From assembly GCA_019414565.1 (NCBI GenBank), contig DXLU01000030.1, forward strand, positions 20,804-57,358: a DNA stretch of 36,555 bases, written 5' to 3'. Below the pieces are notes generated by a model. It was not told the origin of the DNA. It did not search any database and was given only the letters and a program-made list of their open reading frames with translations. This stretch comes from Collinsella sp. (GTDB lineage: Bacteria; Actinomycetota; Coriobacteriia; Coriobacteriales; Coriobacteriaceae). Shown piece after piece: positions 28,481 through 36,555 of the stretch; position 1 is the first letter of the stretch, and every line of letters begins with the position of its first letter. Made by a program: the position numbers and the translations under genes.

Positions 28481-30313
28481 TTATCGAATCCGATTGCTCT
28501 TCATCATCCGGATCGTTGGCGTCTCGTCGGCAAAGTCATCGTCTATCTGTAGTTCAAGGGGCACCGTAATGGAGCTTCCCAGCGCGGTCGCGGTTCCCGG
28601 GGCGAATGCGGGAAGGCGCATGACCTGGCCATTTGATATGGAAGGGATATTGCGGCGAACGTAATCGAGGTCGTAAGAGTTCTGAATGCGGTGGATTATG
28701 AAGGTTCCCGTCTGAGAGAGCACGACGCGGGAAAGCTCACTGGGGATTTGGCTGATGGCGGTAAGGTAAATGCCAAACTTACGGCCCTCCCGTGCAATTC
28801 GATTGAACACTGAGTCGTCTGTCAGGTCTGCATCCCTGATATGGCGATGCGCCTCGTCAAAAATGAGATAGATGGGTGTCGAGGAGCCTCTTCCTGCATC
28901 TAGGCTAGCCTGAAAGAGGGTGCGCGCAACGTAGTGGGAAAACAACTTCAATCCTGACTCGTCGATTATCTGAGATACGTCTAGCACAAGAATGCCATGC
29001 CCCTTGTTTAAGAGGGCAGCAATTGACTCGCCCCGCTCAAGTGAGAAGAGGTCTTGCGAATACCTTTCCCTAAGGTTTCTAAGCTGAGTAACCAGCCCCT
29101 CTGAATACGACCTTATCTGACGGTTGCCCCGCACTTCTTCTTCGTCGAACACGAAGTCAAGCGCATCAACGACGTCAGAGATTGAGACCTCGCTTTTAGG
29201 TTTTTCGTACTCACATAAGATGCGTTCGATATTGGGAAGTCCATCGGACATGTATTCGTCCTCGATGAACTCCTTCAAAAGGGACTCAAGCCCTTCGACG
29301 ACATCTTTCGATATGTTTCCGTATTCCAGGTTGAAAGACACTAACAGGTTATGAGCGGTCTGAGGGCGAGAGAAAGGTCCGGACTCGCGTTCGAGAATCT
29401 TGTTAAGTTCTCCCTCAATCGGCTGGTAATACTTTGAGACCTGAAACTTCCTCGCTGCGTGGCTATCGATGCTCGTGTCCCGAATTGCGGTATATGCAAA
29501 GGCAGCAAATAGCTTCTTCTTGCCCTCCTCGTTGAGGTGGGAGTATCTCACGGCCCTCTCAAGCAGAGGTTTCTGGATGCGTCGCGAGGGGTCGAGAATA
29601 GCTGACCAGTCATCCATCGACAACTCTCCGGGCGCGAGGTGGTACTCATCAGCGCCGATTCGTCTCGTGCAGCCGTAACCGCCGCGCGTGAGAAAGTCAT
29701 AATCGCCGTGCAGATCGAAGACGAAGAATCGGGGCTCTGCATCGAGCGCGTCCTCGGCATCTAAGAGCGATGCCGCCCTATCAAGCAGGAGCCGCGCGGT
29801 TGAGGACTTTCCCGAGCCGGTATTACCGAGAATAGCGAGATGACCAGAGAACAGGGAATCGATATCAAAAGTGGGTCTTACTGAATCGTACCCAGCGAGG
29901 GACCCAATCTCGACTCCTTCCCGCACGCAAAAGACCCTCTTGAGGATTGATTCATCGCAGGCATAGACATCGGAGCCGACCATGGGGAGGTCAACTACGC
30001 CGGGCACGTAGGAAGATCCTTCAATCTCTCCAATGGGGACGGCGGTGAAGATATAGCTCGTGCTAAACCTCGACGAAGGCTGGTCGGAATACGGCCTCTC
30101 GGCCTCTTCTACGGAAGTCACGCGAAAAATGATCTTTGTCGAGATAGAGAGATAGGAAAAGAGATATTGATTGAGCCCGTTTAGATGCCTTGGCTCGCCA
30201 TCGAGCATCCGGTCTGAAAAGTCGGAACGTGATGCGCGTAGTCTTATCTTCTCCTGATCCATATAGCAGATGGTGCCGATGAGCCAACCCGGATTGGGAA
30301 CCTCATTAGTCAT
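28481..30313 (-). CDS. HerA-like ATPase of a SIR2-HerA defence system
   Basis: The 610-residue product is a HerA/FtsK-superfamily ATPase. It opens with a HAS-barrel-like domain (LIGTICYMDQEKIRLRAS onwards, residues 10 to about 130). Walker A is GNTGSGKS (163-170) and FFVFDLHGDYDF follows. Walker B is YLIFDEAHRHIRD, and REGRKFGIYLTAISQIPSEL includes the sensor region and candidate arginine finger. HerA forms hexamers and is the partner of SIR2 NADases in known anti-phage systems. The start at 30313 overlaps the SIR2 stop by 8 nt; the longer frame to 30607 lies inside SIR2 and is not family-like. The gene ends at the terminator near 28440. Confidence 0.9.
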   Translation of the reverse strand: MTNEVPNPGWLIGTICYMDQEKIRLRASRSDFSDRMLDGEPRHLNGLNQYLFSYLSISTKIIFRVTSVEEAERPYSDQPSSRFSTSYIFTAVPIGEIEGSSYVPGVVDLPMVGSDVYACDESILKRVFCVREGVEIGSLAGYDSVRPTFDIDSLFSGHLAILGNTGSGKSSTARLLLDRAASLLDAEDALDAEPRFFVFDLHGDYDFLTRGGYGCTRRIGADEYHLAPGELSMDDWSAILDPSRRIQKPLLERAVRYSHLNEEGKKKLFAAFAYTAIRDTSIDSHAARKFQVSKYYQPIEGELNKILERESGPFSRPQTAHNLLVSFNLEYGNISKDVVEGLESLLKEFIEDEYMSDGLPNIERILCEYEKPKSEVSISDVVDALDFVFDEEEVRGNRQIRSYSEGLVTQLRNLRERYSQDLFSLERGESIAALLNKGHGILVLDVSQIIDESGLKLFSHYVARTLFQASLDAGRGSSTPIYLIFDEAHRHIRDADLTDDSVFNRIAREGRKFGIYLTAISQIPSELSRVVLSQTGTFIIHRIQNSYDLDYVRRNIPSISNGQVMRLPAFAPGTATALGSSITVPLELQIDDDFADETPTIRMMKSNRIR

Positions 30314-31580
30314 TCTTGTCACCAAGCCCCAAAGATCCAGATGCCACATCGTCTCCGAAGGTGATCTCGGGCCCGATAAAGTCAGCAAATTCCGAGAAGT
30401 ATAGCGGGCGCTTGCGGTCCAGTTCCCTTTCACTTGGATATACGAAATAGGTGTTCGCGCCACCTGCCTTATCGTAGAACACACGTGTAGGGGAACCGAC
30501 ATCTGCTTCTGCCGGGTTGCCGATAAAGGCGAGGAGCGTGAAATCGGGCCTCGCAAGAGCCTGGCTGATAAGGTTTGATATGTGAGAGTCCGCGAAGCTG
30601 AATCCACAAGTCAGAAGGACTGTGTTGGGGACGGCGAGGGCATTTACGAACTCGCGGAACATATCGCTATAGGGGGAGCCCTGGGTCAAGGCGTATTTGG
30701 AAGTCATCGGGGCGATAAGTTGTCTGTCGCCTTGGTACTCGTCGGTGATGTCGGGAAACCTGGGGACCCTTACGACGTTTCCGTCATAAATCCTCCAGTT
30801 GATGGACCCGTGCATCTTGTAAAGGCGAAAGAAGGGGTTCACCGGTTCGTAGTGATCCCTGAATCTCTCGTCGAGGTCAATCGGCCTGCGATGGTATTCC
30901 CGCGGGTTGAATGTGGGTATCAGCCCGTTCGAGAACCCGTCCACATAGGCGTAGCCGCTCGATTCAAGGGCCATCTCATGAAATAGGTCGTAGTTTGTTG
31001 TGAAGAGATTAACGACGTCGAAGGCAGCTTGACCACCGCGCGCAAGGATCTGTCGCGATACGCCAAGTCCCTGAACAAACTTACGATAGCTATCAAGGAC
31101 GTCGGAGTGCTCCGCGCTGTATTTGATGTCGACGGACTCGAGAAAGGCCTTGCGAACTGCATCGGAAACCCTCTTGTCGTCATCGGCGCTATCTAGAGAG
31201 CCCTCGATGCGCTGACTCAGCCACGAGAGGAGGTTCTCTATGTTCGAGTACTTCGCAGGGTCTTCGTTATCTCGACAGGCAATTTTAGTTATCCGACTTT
31301 CCAGAAGGATAGATAGATCGGGATCGTTGAGCTTGAGGTCCGCTCGCAAGTTCCTGAAGGTTTCACCCATCAGGGGAATGGCCGGAGTAGATGCGCCAGA
31401 GCCGATAAGCGTGGCTAGGTTAATCGACCTGGAAAGAATGCCTTGAACAAAATGTCTGGCTTCTACCGCGTTTACCTCACGCCTTGTTGCACCCCTCTGC
31501 AAGGTAAAAAGGGGTTTGGAGGATTCTTTCTGCATATCGGAGGACACGTTGCCCGGTATGTTTATTGCGTTGTCAGACAT
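30306..31580 (-). CDS. SIR2-family NADase of a SIR2-HerA defence system
   Basis: The 424-residue product has SIR2 hallmarks: the NAD-binding TLIGSGASTP (GSGAS 60-64), FTTNYD (193-198), and YKMHGSINW with the catalytic-position histidine at 257. TCGFSFADSHISNLISQAL and AFIGNP follow in the C-terminal Rossmann part. SIR2 proteins paired with HerA degrade NAD+ during phage infection in studied systems. The start at 31580 (MSDNAI) has GGGAG 5 nt upstream. The frame stays open upstream through a KOW-like segment, so a longer protein from 31832 cannot be excluded. The protein couples to the HerA gene by an 8-nt overlap. Confidence 0.9.
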   Translation of the reverse strand: MSDNAINIPGNVSSDMQKESSKPLFTLQRGATRREVNAVEARHFVQGILSRSINLATLIGSGASTPAIPLMGETFRNLRADLKLNDPDLSILLESRITKIACRDNEDPAKYSNIENLLSWLSQRIEGSLDSADDDKRVSDAVRKAFLESVDIKYSAEHSDVLDSYRKFVQGLGVSRQILARGGQAAFDVVNLFTTNYDLFHEMALESSGYAYVDGFSNGLIPTFNPREYHRRPIDLDERFRDHYEPVNPFFRLYKMHGSINWRIYDGNVVRVPRFPDITDEYQGDRQLIAPMTSKYALTQGSPYSDMFREFVNALAVPNTVLLTCGFSFADSHISNLISQALARPDFTLLAFIGNPAEADVGSPTRVFYDKAGGANTYFVYPSERELDRKRPLYFSEFADFIGPEITFGDDVASGSLGLGDKND

Positions 31581-31778
31581 GCATGCTCCCAATAAACTCA
31601 AGAACTCCTGCTCGAACGCGCCCGGGAACTGAAACATCCGCTCCTTGCCCCCGATGCTCACGTAGATCGAGCCGCCGTCTATCCTCGTCACGGTGCCGGC
31701 GCCCCATGCCTTGTGGCGCACCTTGCACCCGGCTCCCAGTGCGTTCAACTGGGCCTTGTTCGACGCCGGCCGCGCCGC
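31581..31778 (-). pseudogene. KOW-like domain segment in frame with SIR2
   Basis: The frame reads NKAQLNALGAGCKVRHKAWGAGTVTRIDGGSIYVSIGGKERMFQFPGAFEQEFLSLL and runs straight into the SIR2 start without a stop. The G-x-x-V-x-H-x-x-W/F-G-x-G-x-V pattern, the short strands and the ending FPxAFxxxFL are typical of a small beta-barrel found at protein C-termini. It is in another frame than the methyltransferase fragment upstream, with the shift near 31780-31800. It was probably the end of that gene before decay. Confidence 0.45.
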
Positions 31779-31789
31779 TGTCGGCCGCG

Positions 31790-32109
31790 GTTTTCGGCTT
31801 CTCTGCGCCAGCCTTTCTCGCCGCGACGGCACCGTGTATGCAGTCGGTCGCGCTCTTGCGGTAGCGCGAGGCCACCACGGAAAGCTTGCGTCGCAGCACC
31901 TCAGCGAGGAAGTTGCCGTTGTCGTACGGCGGCTCCAGGAACCGGGAGTCGATGCGCTCCGTCTCGGATTTCACCATGTCAAGCATGGCGTTCACCTCGC
32001 ACTCGTTGGTGAAGACCTCGCCAACGTCCTGAACGCGCTCCTTTGATTTACCCTGTACAGCCAAAAAACACCCCTTAGCCCATGCCGGCGGATCAGAAAA
32101 CCGCAGCAT
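31790..32109 (-). pseudogene. N-terminal fragment of a DNA methyltransferase
   Basis: The frame gives KSKERVQDVGEVFTNECEVNAMLDMV, ETERIDSRFLEPPYDNGNFLAEVLRRKLSVVASRYRKS and an alanine/lysine-rich tail. This resembles the beginning of Eco57I/type II adenine methyltransferases, where the SAM-binding motif I reads FLEPxxGxGNFL. Here the central glycine is replaced (PPYDNGNF), and motif IV and everything downstream are absent. It is a non-functional remnant of a restriction-modification gene just upstream of SIR2-HerA. Confidence 0.55.
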
Positions 32110-32128
32110 AAAACACTAGTGAACAATT

Positions 32129-32452
32129 CTAACAGAAGGTGCGGACGCAATATTGCATCTGTTCCCAAGCGGAGCCTTTGCAGCAACCGCCACGGGACGC
32201 AGGCCAACCGTTCATTATTATGCCCCCCAGCGGAGCAACCACTGCCACGTGCTCGCCCGTCGGGGGCCGCCCGCGCCGAACTTGCGTTCGCTCCGGGTGC
32301 CGAGCTGGGTCGGTCGCGCCGCGGGCCGCCCATGCGCGTGGAATGGCCTCGTAGCCGAGTCCCAGGTACGCGAGCACCGGTGTCGCCGCCGCGCCCGCGA
32401 TGCCCAGCCAGAACGCCAGCGGCTTCGTGCGGACCCTCCAGTTGATGCCCAT
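32129..32452 (-). pseudogene. Phage holin fragment (phi LC3-like)
   Basis: An AAGGAG site precedes ATG 32452. The first 38 residues (GINWRVRTKPLAFWLGIAGA, VLAYLGLGYE) look like the start of a phi LC3-type phage holin with its first membrane span. After about residue 40 the frame becomes arginine/proline-rich and loses the family pattern, suggesting a frameshift. It is probably a prophage leftover. The IS remnant starts 16 nt away on the other strand. Confidence 0.45.
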
Positions 32453-32467
32453 AGGTCTTCTCCTTCC

Positions 32468-33095
32468 ATGGGCAATTCAAAGGGGCTGGTCGCCTGCGCG
32501 CCGCGGAGGAGGCGCAGGTACAGCCCGTACGTGGGCGAGGTCTACGTGGCGCCTGGGAACACCTGCCTGGACGAGAGGGGCAGACACCGCTTCGCGGCCA
32601 GCCAAACGGGCTGTGGGTCACAGGCATCACGGAATTCCGCATCCCCGCCGGCAAGTGCACCTCTCGCCGGCGATCAATTGCTTCAACGGAATGCCCGTCG
32701 GCTGGTCCATCGGCACGCCCCCGAACGCGGTGCTTGCCAACTCATCGCTCCTGCGGGCCTGCTCGCAGCTTGCGTATGGTGAGCACCACTGGGTGCACTC
32801 CGACCGCGGCAGCCATTACCGGTGGCCCGGTTGGATCGCCATCTGCGATGGGCACGGCATCGTGCGCTCGATGACGAGGAAGGGGTGCTCACCCGACAAT
32901 TCAAGGGCGGAGGGCTTCTTCGGCAGGCTGAAGGTGGAGTCCTTCCACGGAAGGGGCTGGGACGATGCTGGCATGGGGGAGTTCATGGAGATGCCGGACG
33001 CCTATCTGTTCTGGTACCGCGACAAGCGCCGCAAGAGCGACCTGGGCTATATGAGCCCGATGCAGTTCCGAAGAAGCCTAGGTCCTGTAGCGTAG
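32468..33095 (+). pseudogene. IS3-type transposase (OrfB) remnant
   Basis: The C-terminal integrase-core part is readable: HWVHSDRGSHYRWPGW has the second catalytic aspartate, and NSRAEGFFGRLKVESF has the glutamate. YLFWYRDKRRKSDLGYMSPMQFRR is the usual end. The upstream part (RRRRRYSPYVGEV, then LWVTGITEFRIPAGK in another frame) is broken by at least two frameshifts. In the first active-site motif the aspartate of WVTDITEF is glycine. It cannot be an active transposase. No clean terminal inverted repeats were found. Confidence 0.75.
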
Positions 33096-33143
33096 GAACA
33101 CAGTCCGGGGTTTCCACTGCAGTCCCCGGTGTTCAGTTTAGCC

Positions 33144-33266
33144 TTGACAGAAGCAGTCCACCTGGAGCGCAACGTCGCGGAGTGGTGCCGCCACAAGCGC
33201 GTCGGGGGCGCCACCGTTGCCGCGCTGAAGGCCGCCTTCATGGACAAGCTCGGTAAGGTCGCGTAG
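33144..33266 (+). pseudogene. Short remnant, possibly a transposase C-terminus
   Basis: An open frame without a proper start reads EAVHLERNVAEWCRHKR, VGGATVAALKAAF and ends MDKLGKVA. The pattern is protein-like, and the following bases (CTTACACCACTTTTCGTGACAC) resemble mutator/IS256-type ends. I cannot assign it with confidence. Confidence 0.3.
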
Positions 33267-33285
33267 GATATCGGCCGACAACGGC

Positions 33286-33332
33286 CCTGGAGGGGCTTAC
33301 ACCACTTTTCGTGACACAACTTGCCCTCCAGG
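33286..33332. repeat. 9-bp inverted repeat near the end of the mobile region
   Basis: CCTGGAGGG (33286-33294) and CCCTCCAGG (33324-33332) flank 29 nt that includes the IS256-like sequence. It may be an element end or a transcript-end hairpin. The next gene starts 63 nt later. Confidence 0.4.
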
Positions 33333-33394
33333 TGTAATTGGCTAAATTGTTGGTATGCGGGATACGTTAGCGACTCATAAAAGTTGCACGGTTG

Positions 33395-34510
33395 ATGGGG
33401 GAGAGTTTGGGAGGTTCAAAAGGGCGCAATTCAAAGGTTGAGCTTCTGCGCATCATCTCGATGTGGTTCATAGTGGCTCATCATTTCGTGATTCATAATG
33501 CTGAGCCTATTTCCGTTTTCCCCGGGACCGTTGCACGCATGGTACTGCACGGCGTGTTGTACCCTTCGGGGCGTATTGCCGTTGCCGTGTTTTTTATCAT
33601 TACGGTGTGGTATCTGGCCGACGCACAACTGACACTTAAGGGTCAGCTGCGAAGGGCTTGGACCCTGCTGGGGCAGATGCTCTTTTACAGTGTGCCGCTC
33701 GTCCTGTACTTTGGCGTGTTTAATGCGGGGGATGGGCTGCAAGCTGGAGAGCTGATGGCTGCCGTCTTTGCTCCGCTCGCCTCGCTGTGGTGGTTTCCTA
33801 CGGTGTATATTCTGCTGATTCTTGTGGCACCCTATCTGTTCGACGGGTTGCGTGCGTTGACGAGCCGGCGGCTGGGCGAGCTCTGTATGCTACTGGTCGT
33901 GCTATATGGGGTCTTGCCCGTTGTGCCGTATTCGACAATTGGTGGCTTTGTTTCCTCCCTGACGGGTCAGACGGTCGTGATCGCGTGCGTGACATGTTGG
34001 TTTAAGTGGCATTATTGCGGTGGGGCGGGTCCGAGGGTTTTGGTGCTGCCCGTTCTTTCGTACGTTGCTGTGTACGTTTGCTACTTTGTGGCTCAAAAGG
34101 ACGTGCTCCTTTTGAGCGCTTTCGCTTCCAGCGTGTACGGATCGGTGGTGACTAATCCTGGAAGCCTCTTGTCGCTTGCGATCGCACTTCCGGTGTGCTT
34201 GTTTGTCTTTAATGCTCAACCTGCGCATTGGCCTGCTGTCAATTACTTGGCCACGTTGTCGTTTGGCGTGTACCTTGCCACGGACAGCGCGTACATGCAG
34301 GAGCTGCTGTGGAAGAACTTGCTTGTGTTCTCCCACTGCCACCCAGCGTGGGGGCTGCTGTCCGTAATGCTTGTAGTGACCGGCGTGTATGTTGTCGCGT
34401 CCTGCGTCGAGGCGATTCGACAGGTTCTGTATCGGGCGCTGTTCAAGCATCCGGGTAGGGTGTTTGATGTTTTGTGGGACAAGATTGCAGGGGTCTCTTT
34501 GCCAAGGTAG
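33395..34510 (+). CDS. Acyltransferase 3 family membrane protein
   Basis: The product of about 371 residues has roughly ten hydrophobic segments. It starts VELLRIISMWFIVAHHFVIH, the acyltransferase-3 pattern with a conserved histidine pair. PSGRIAVAVFFIITVWYLA, SLWWFPTVYILLILVAPYL and a C-terminal YLATLSFGVYLATDSAYMQELLW also fit the family. Such proteins acetylate or otherwise acylate surface polysaccharide or peptidoglycan sugars. The start is uncertain: ATG 33395 lacks a good ribosome-binding site, while TTG 33407 has GGGGGAGAG just before it. It may modify the glycan made by the upstream glycosyltransferases; this is inference. Codons are less GC-rich than in the suf genes. Confidence 0.82.
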   Translation: MGESLGGSKGRNSKVELLRIISMWFIVAHHFVIHNAEPISVFPGTVARMVLHGVLYPSGRIAVAVFFIITVWYLADAQLTLKGQLRRAWTLLGQMLFYSVPLVLYFGVFNAGDGLQAGELMAAVFAPLASLWWFPTVYILLILVAPYLFDGLRALTSRRLGELCMLLVVLYGVLPVVPYSTIGGFVSSLTGQTVVIACVTCWFKWHYCGGAGPRVLVLPVLSYVAVYVCYFVAQKDVLLLSAFASSVYGSVVTNPGSLLSLAIALPVCLFVFNAQPAHWPAVNYLATLSFGVYLATDSAYMQELLWKNLLVFSHCHPAWGLLSVMLVVTGVYVVASCVEAIRQVLYRALFKHPGRVFDVLWDKIAGVSLPR

Positions 34511-34717
34511 GCCATTGTTGGGCCAAGTCCCAAGCTGTGCACAAATTCGTAATCGCGTTTCTCCTACGCTGCCTTCCTCAGCTCGGTTCCGATAATGGTG
34601 TAAGGGCGAAATTGGGTTAACAGTAGGTCAAGTAATTCAGTTAGAATTGCTTGAGCTCTATTTTGTTTTGGTTAAAGTCTACTATTTAGATTTACGTAAT
34701 TTATTGGGAGTGCATAT

Positions 34718-36555
34718 ATGAAAAAGGTTCGTTGCGCAGTTGCTAATTTGGTTACCGCTGTTCTGGTTTCCTCTTCCTTCCTTGCTCCCGTTTCGTCGGC
34801 CTATGCACTTGAGTTTTCCTCGCTCTCAAATAATGAAGCCGAGACCTCTAGCTCCTCTTCACTTTCGGATTTCGTTTCCGAGGATACTGAGAAGACCGCC
34901 GAAGCCGACTCTTGTGAGGATACTGAGGAGACCGCCGAAGCCGACTCTTGTAATTCGGAAGTCGAATCGGCCGCTCAGCCGGCCCAATCTCCCGATTCCT
35001 CTTCTGTCGATGCCTCTTTCCAATACTTGTACATTGCGCAGCCCTCTCTTTCTTTGGGTGCTATGCAAGAGGCGGCGTTCGCAACTGCATCTGATTCTGA
35101 TGTTTTGACCTCTGCGTCCCTATCATTCGTCAGCAATTTTGGCGAAGAGCGCTCCGTTGAAGCTTCGGCTTTCTCTGGGAATGCTGCGGGCTTTACATTC
35201 GGACAAGATTTGTTGGTAGCGCGGTATTTTTTAACCGGTATTACGTATCAGGTGAAGGATTCGAAAGCAGTCTATTCAGTGGACCTCTCGTCTGAGGATT
35301 ACAGCTTTGACGTAGTCAGTTCGTCTTCTTCATCTGATCGCGTTGACAATTCCGATGATATGTCGGTCTACTATGCCGATGAGAACGGCAATCCTGTCGA
35401 GGCTTTCTCTATTGAAGAGGCGCTTTCCGGTTCTGAAGATGATGACGGCATTGCGGCTTATAGCATCGATTCCCGTTCAGCTCGTAAAAACGTTCGTGTG
35501 ATTGCACTTGATGCCGGTCACGGTGGATCCGATTCTGGCGCTCAGGGCAATGGGAAGAGCGAAGCCGACTTAACTTGGAAGATTGTTAGCGCGTGTAAGA
35601 CCAAGCTTGAGAATTACGGATTTAAGGTAATTCTCGCTCGTGAGCAGTCGGGCAGTTACGGAAGCAACGACTTCCTTTACCGCGTTCAGCGTTGCGTCAA
35701 ACAGGGCGCTCAGGCCTATATCAGTTTCCATATCAATTCGGGTTCGTCAGCAGCTCATGGTGCCGAGGTATATTCGCCTACCGTGAACGGGGCTGACTAT
35801 ACCCAGGTTTCGTACGAACTGGCCCAGAAGGTTCAGAACAATCTTGTTGCTCTCGGACTTACAAACCGTGGTGTCTTTCAGATGCAGGTAGGCGACGAAT
35901 TCGCCGTTATTCGTTGTGCTCGTGAAGCTGGAATCCCCGGTATTTTGATTGAACACGGATTTATCTCCAATTGGGGCGATGCGAACAAGTACTTTAGTGA
36001 TGCCGGGTGCAAACGTCTTGGAGAAGCTGATGCGGATGCCATCATCGCGCAGTTCCCCAAATCCTCTTGGCTTGATTATTCGTCTGTTTTCGATGCCGAC
36101 TACTATCTCAATAAGTATCCAGATGTTAACGAATGGGCAAACGGAAGCAAAGATAAGGCCCTGGATCACTTCATCAACTACGGCATGTCGGAGGGCCGCC
36201 GCGGCTCCGAGGCGTTCGACGTGCAGAGCTACTACAATGAGTACCCCGATCTCCGCGCCGCCTTCGGCACCGACCTCGCCAGCTACTACTCGCACTACCT
36301 TATGTACGGCAAGAAGGAGGGGCGCCACGCCACCGGCTGCTCGAAGCTCAAGGGCGCCGCAACCAAGGCGGGCGGCGTGGACTACGCTCCCGTCTACGAC
36401 CCCGAGTACTACCTCTCCCGCAACGGCGACGTCGAGAAGGCCTTCACCAAGTCGACCTACGGCGGCGTGACTGTGGTCGACGACTCGGCCGTCCTGCGGC
36501 ACTTCATCAACTACGGCATGTCGGAGGGCCGCCGCGGCTCCGAGGCGTTCGACGT
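34718..36555 (+). CDS. Secreted N-acetylmuramoyl-L-alanine amidase with YYxxYPD repeats, 3' end outside the window
   Basis: The product has at least 612 residues and no stop in the window. A signal peptide (MKKVRCAVANLVTAVLVSS, cleaved near SSAYA) is followed by an acidic, serine-rich linker and a region of unknown fold. An Amidase_3 domain follows (about 263-430) with zinc ligands His268 (ALDAGHGG), Glu282 and His338 (SFHINS), and catalytic Glu412 (LIEHGF). It cuts the amide bond between muramic acid and the stem peptide. From about 450, repeats such as YYLNKYPDVNEW, HFINYGMSEGRRGSEAFDV and YYNEYPDLRAAFG follow; these are probably wall-binding modules. GGGAG lies 7 nt before the ATG. The 207-nt upstream gap shows no other gene. 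Codon use shifts to strongly GC-rich near 36155. Confidence 0.88.
   Translation, partial: MKKVRCAVANLVTAVLVSSSFLAPVSSAYALEFSSLSNNEAETSSSSSLSDFVSEDTEKTAEADSCEDTEETAEADSCNSEVESAAQPAQSPDSSSVDASFQYLYIAQPSLSLGAMQEAAFATASDSDVLTSASLSFVSNFGEERSVEASAFSGNAAGFTFGQDLLVARYFLTGITYQVKDSKAVYSVDLSSEDYSFDVVSSSSSSDRVDNSDDMSVYYADENGNPVEAFSIEEALSGSEDDDGIAAYSIDSRSARKNVRVIALDAGHGGSDSGAQGNGKSEADLTWKIVSACKTKLENYGFKVILAREQSGSYGSNDFLYRVQRCVKQGAQAYISFHINSGSSAAHGAEVYSPTVNGADYTQVSYELAQKVQNNLVALGLTNRGVFQMQVGDEFAVIRCAREAGIPGILIEHGFISNWGDANKYFSDAGCKRLGEADADAIIAQFPKSSWLDYSSVFDADYYLNKYPDVNEWANGSKDKALDHFINYGMSEGRRGSEAFDVQSYYNEYPDLRAAFGTDLASYYSHYLMYGKKEGRHATGCSKLKGAATKAGGVDYAPVYDPEYYLSRNGDVEKAFTKSTYGGVTVVDDSAVLRHFINYGMSEGRRGSEAFD
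34880..34951 (+). repeat. 36-bp tandem duplication in the amidase linker
   Basis: Two 36-bp units (34880-34915 and 34916-34951) differ at one base and encode EDTEKTAEADSC and EDTEETAEADSC. They add a second cysteine-containing acidic segment to the linker after the signal peptide. Confidence 0.9.
36167..36222 (+). repeat. 56-bp direct repeat, first copy
   Basis: The bases encoding HFINYGMSEGRRGSEAFDV are identical at 36167-36222 and 36500-36555, 333 bp (111 codons) apart. The second copy reaches the window edge, so the identity may extend further. Identity at every base, including wobble positions, suggests recent duplication or gene conversion between repeat modules. Confidence 0.95.
36500..36555 (+). 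repeat. 56-bp direct repeat, second copy at the window edge
   Basis: This is the second copy of the 56-bp repeat at 36167-36222 in the amidase C-terminal repeat region. It lies in the same reading frame and is cut by the end of the window. Confidence 0.95.

Noticed and set aside
32400..33095. Intact IS3 element
   Set aside because: Frameshifts, the aspartate-to-glycine change in the first catalytic motif and the lack of terminal repeats show it is a remnant.

Overview
The window reads as chromosome of a Collinsella-like member of the Coriobacteriia (Actinobacteria). The basis is a GC-rich genome with GC-ending codons in most genes, tRNA-Lys genes with encoded CCA, a compact SUF operon under a divergent Rrf2 regulator, a NifU-like/GGGtGRT gene pair, an LPXTG-type surface protein, and secreted proteins with YYxxYPD repeats. 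The genus is an inference from gene content, not from a search.

Left part (1-12.0 kb), mostly housekeeping. Two tandem tRNA-Lys(CTT) genes (the first cut by the window edge) and a terminator are followed by a dinD-like gene, a fumarate-reductase-type flavoprotein, and a two-gene operon of a NifU-like scaffold and a GGGtGRT protein. A lone Y1/RAYT-type transposase separates these from the SUF operon. That operon, sufC-sufB-sufD-sufS-sufU, lies on the minus strand with overlapping or closely spaced genes. It faces an Rrf2 regulator with three cysteines that could hold an Fe-S cluster. Several palindromes lie between sufC and rrf2, and a close relative of one overlaps the last codons of sufU.

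Middle part (12.1-24.2 kb), cell surface. A secreted lysozyme-like protein with a long disordered stalk and sorting signal is followed by an AAA-ATPase-like gene. Next come a GlfT2-like glycosyltransferase on the minus strand and five consecutive family 2 glycosyltransferases on the plus strand. This suggests synthesis or decoration of a surface polysaccharide.

Right part (24.2-33.4 kb), a mosaic defence and mobile-element island. It holds a 39-bp tandem repeat, the 3' end of an ATPase gene with its terminator, and an AbiEi/AbiEii toxin-antitoxin pair whose toxin frame runs into that terminator. These are followed by a RhuM-Fic fusion gene, a GC-rich palindrome-rich spacer, and a 19-residue hydrophobic ORF whose ribosome-binding site can be sequestered. 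A decayed second copy of the last glycosyltransferase's 3' end comes next, then a SIR2-HerA pair (a known anti-phage architecture). Beyond these lie fragments of a DNA methyltransferase, a phage holin and an IS3-type transposase.

Right end (33.4-36.6 kb), surface again. An acyltransferase-3 membrane protein is followed by a secreted N-acetylmuramoyl-L-alanine amidase with C-terminal YYxxYPD repeats, which runs off the window. The least explained items are the 19-residue ORF with its folded leader, the 39-bp repeat, the suf/rrf2 palindrome family, and the KOW-like segment that reads in frame into SIR2.
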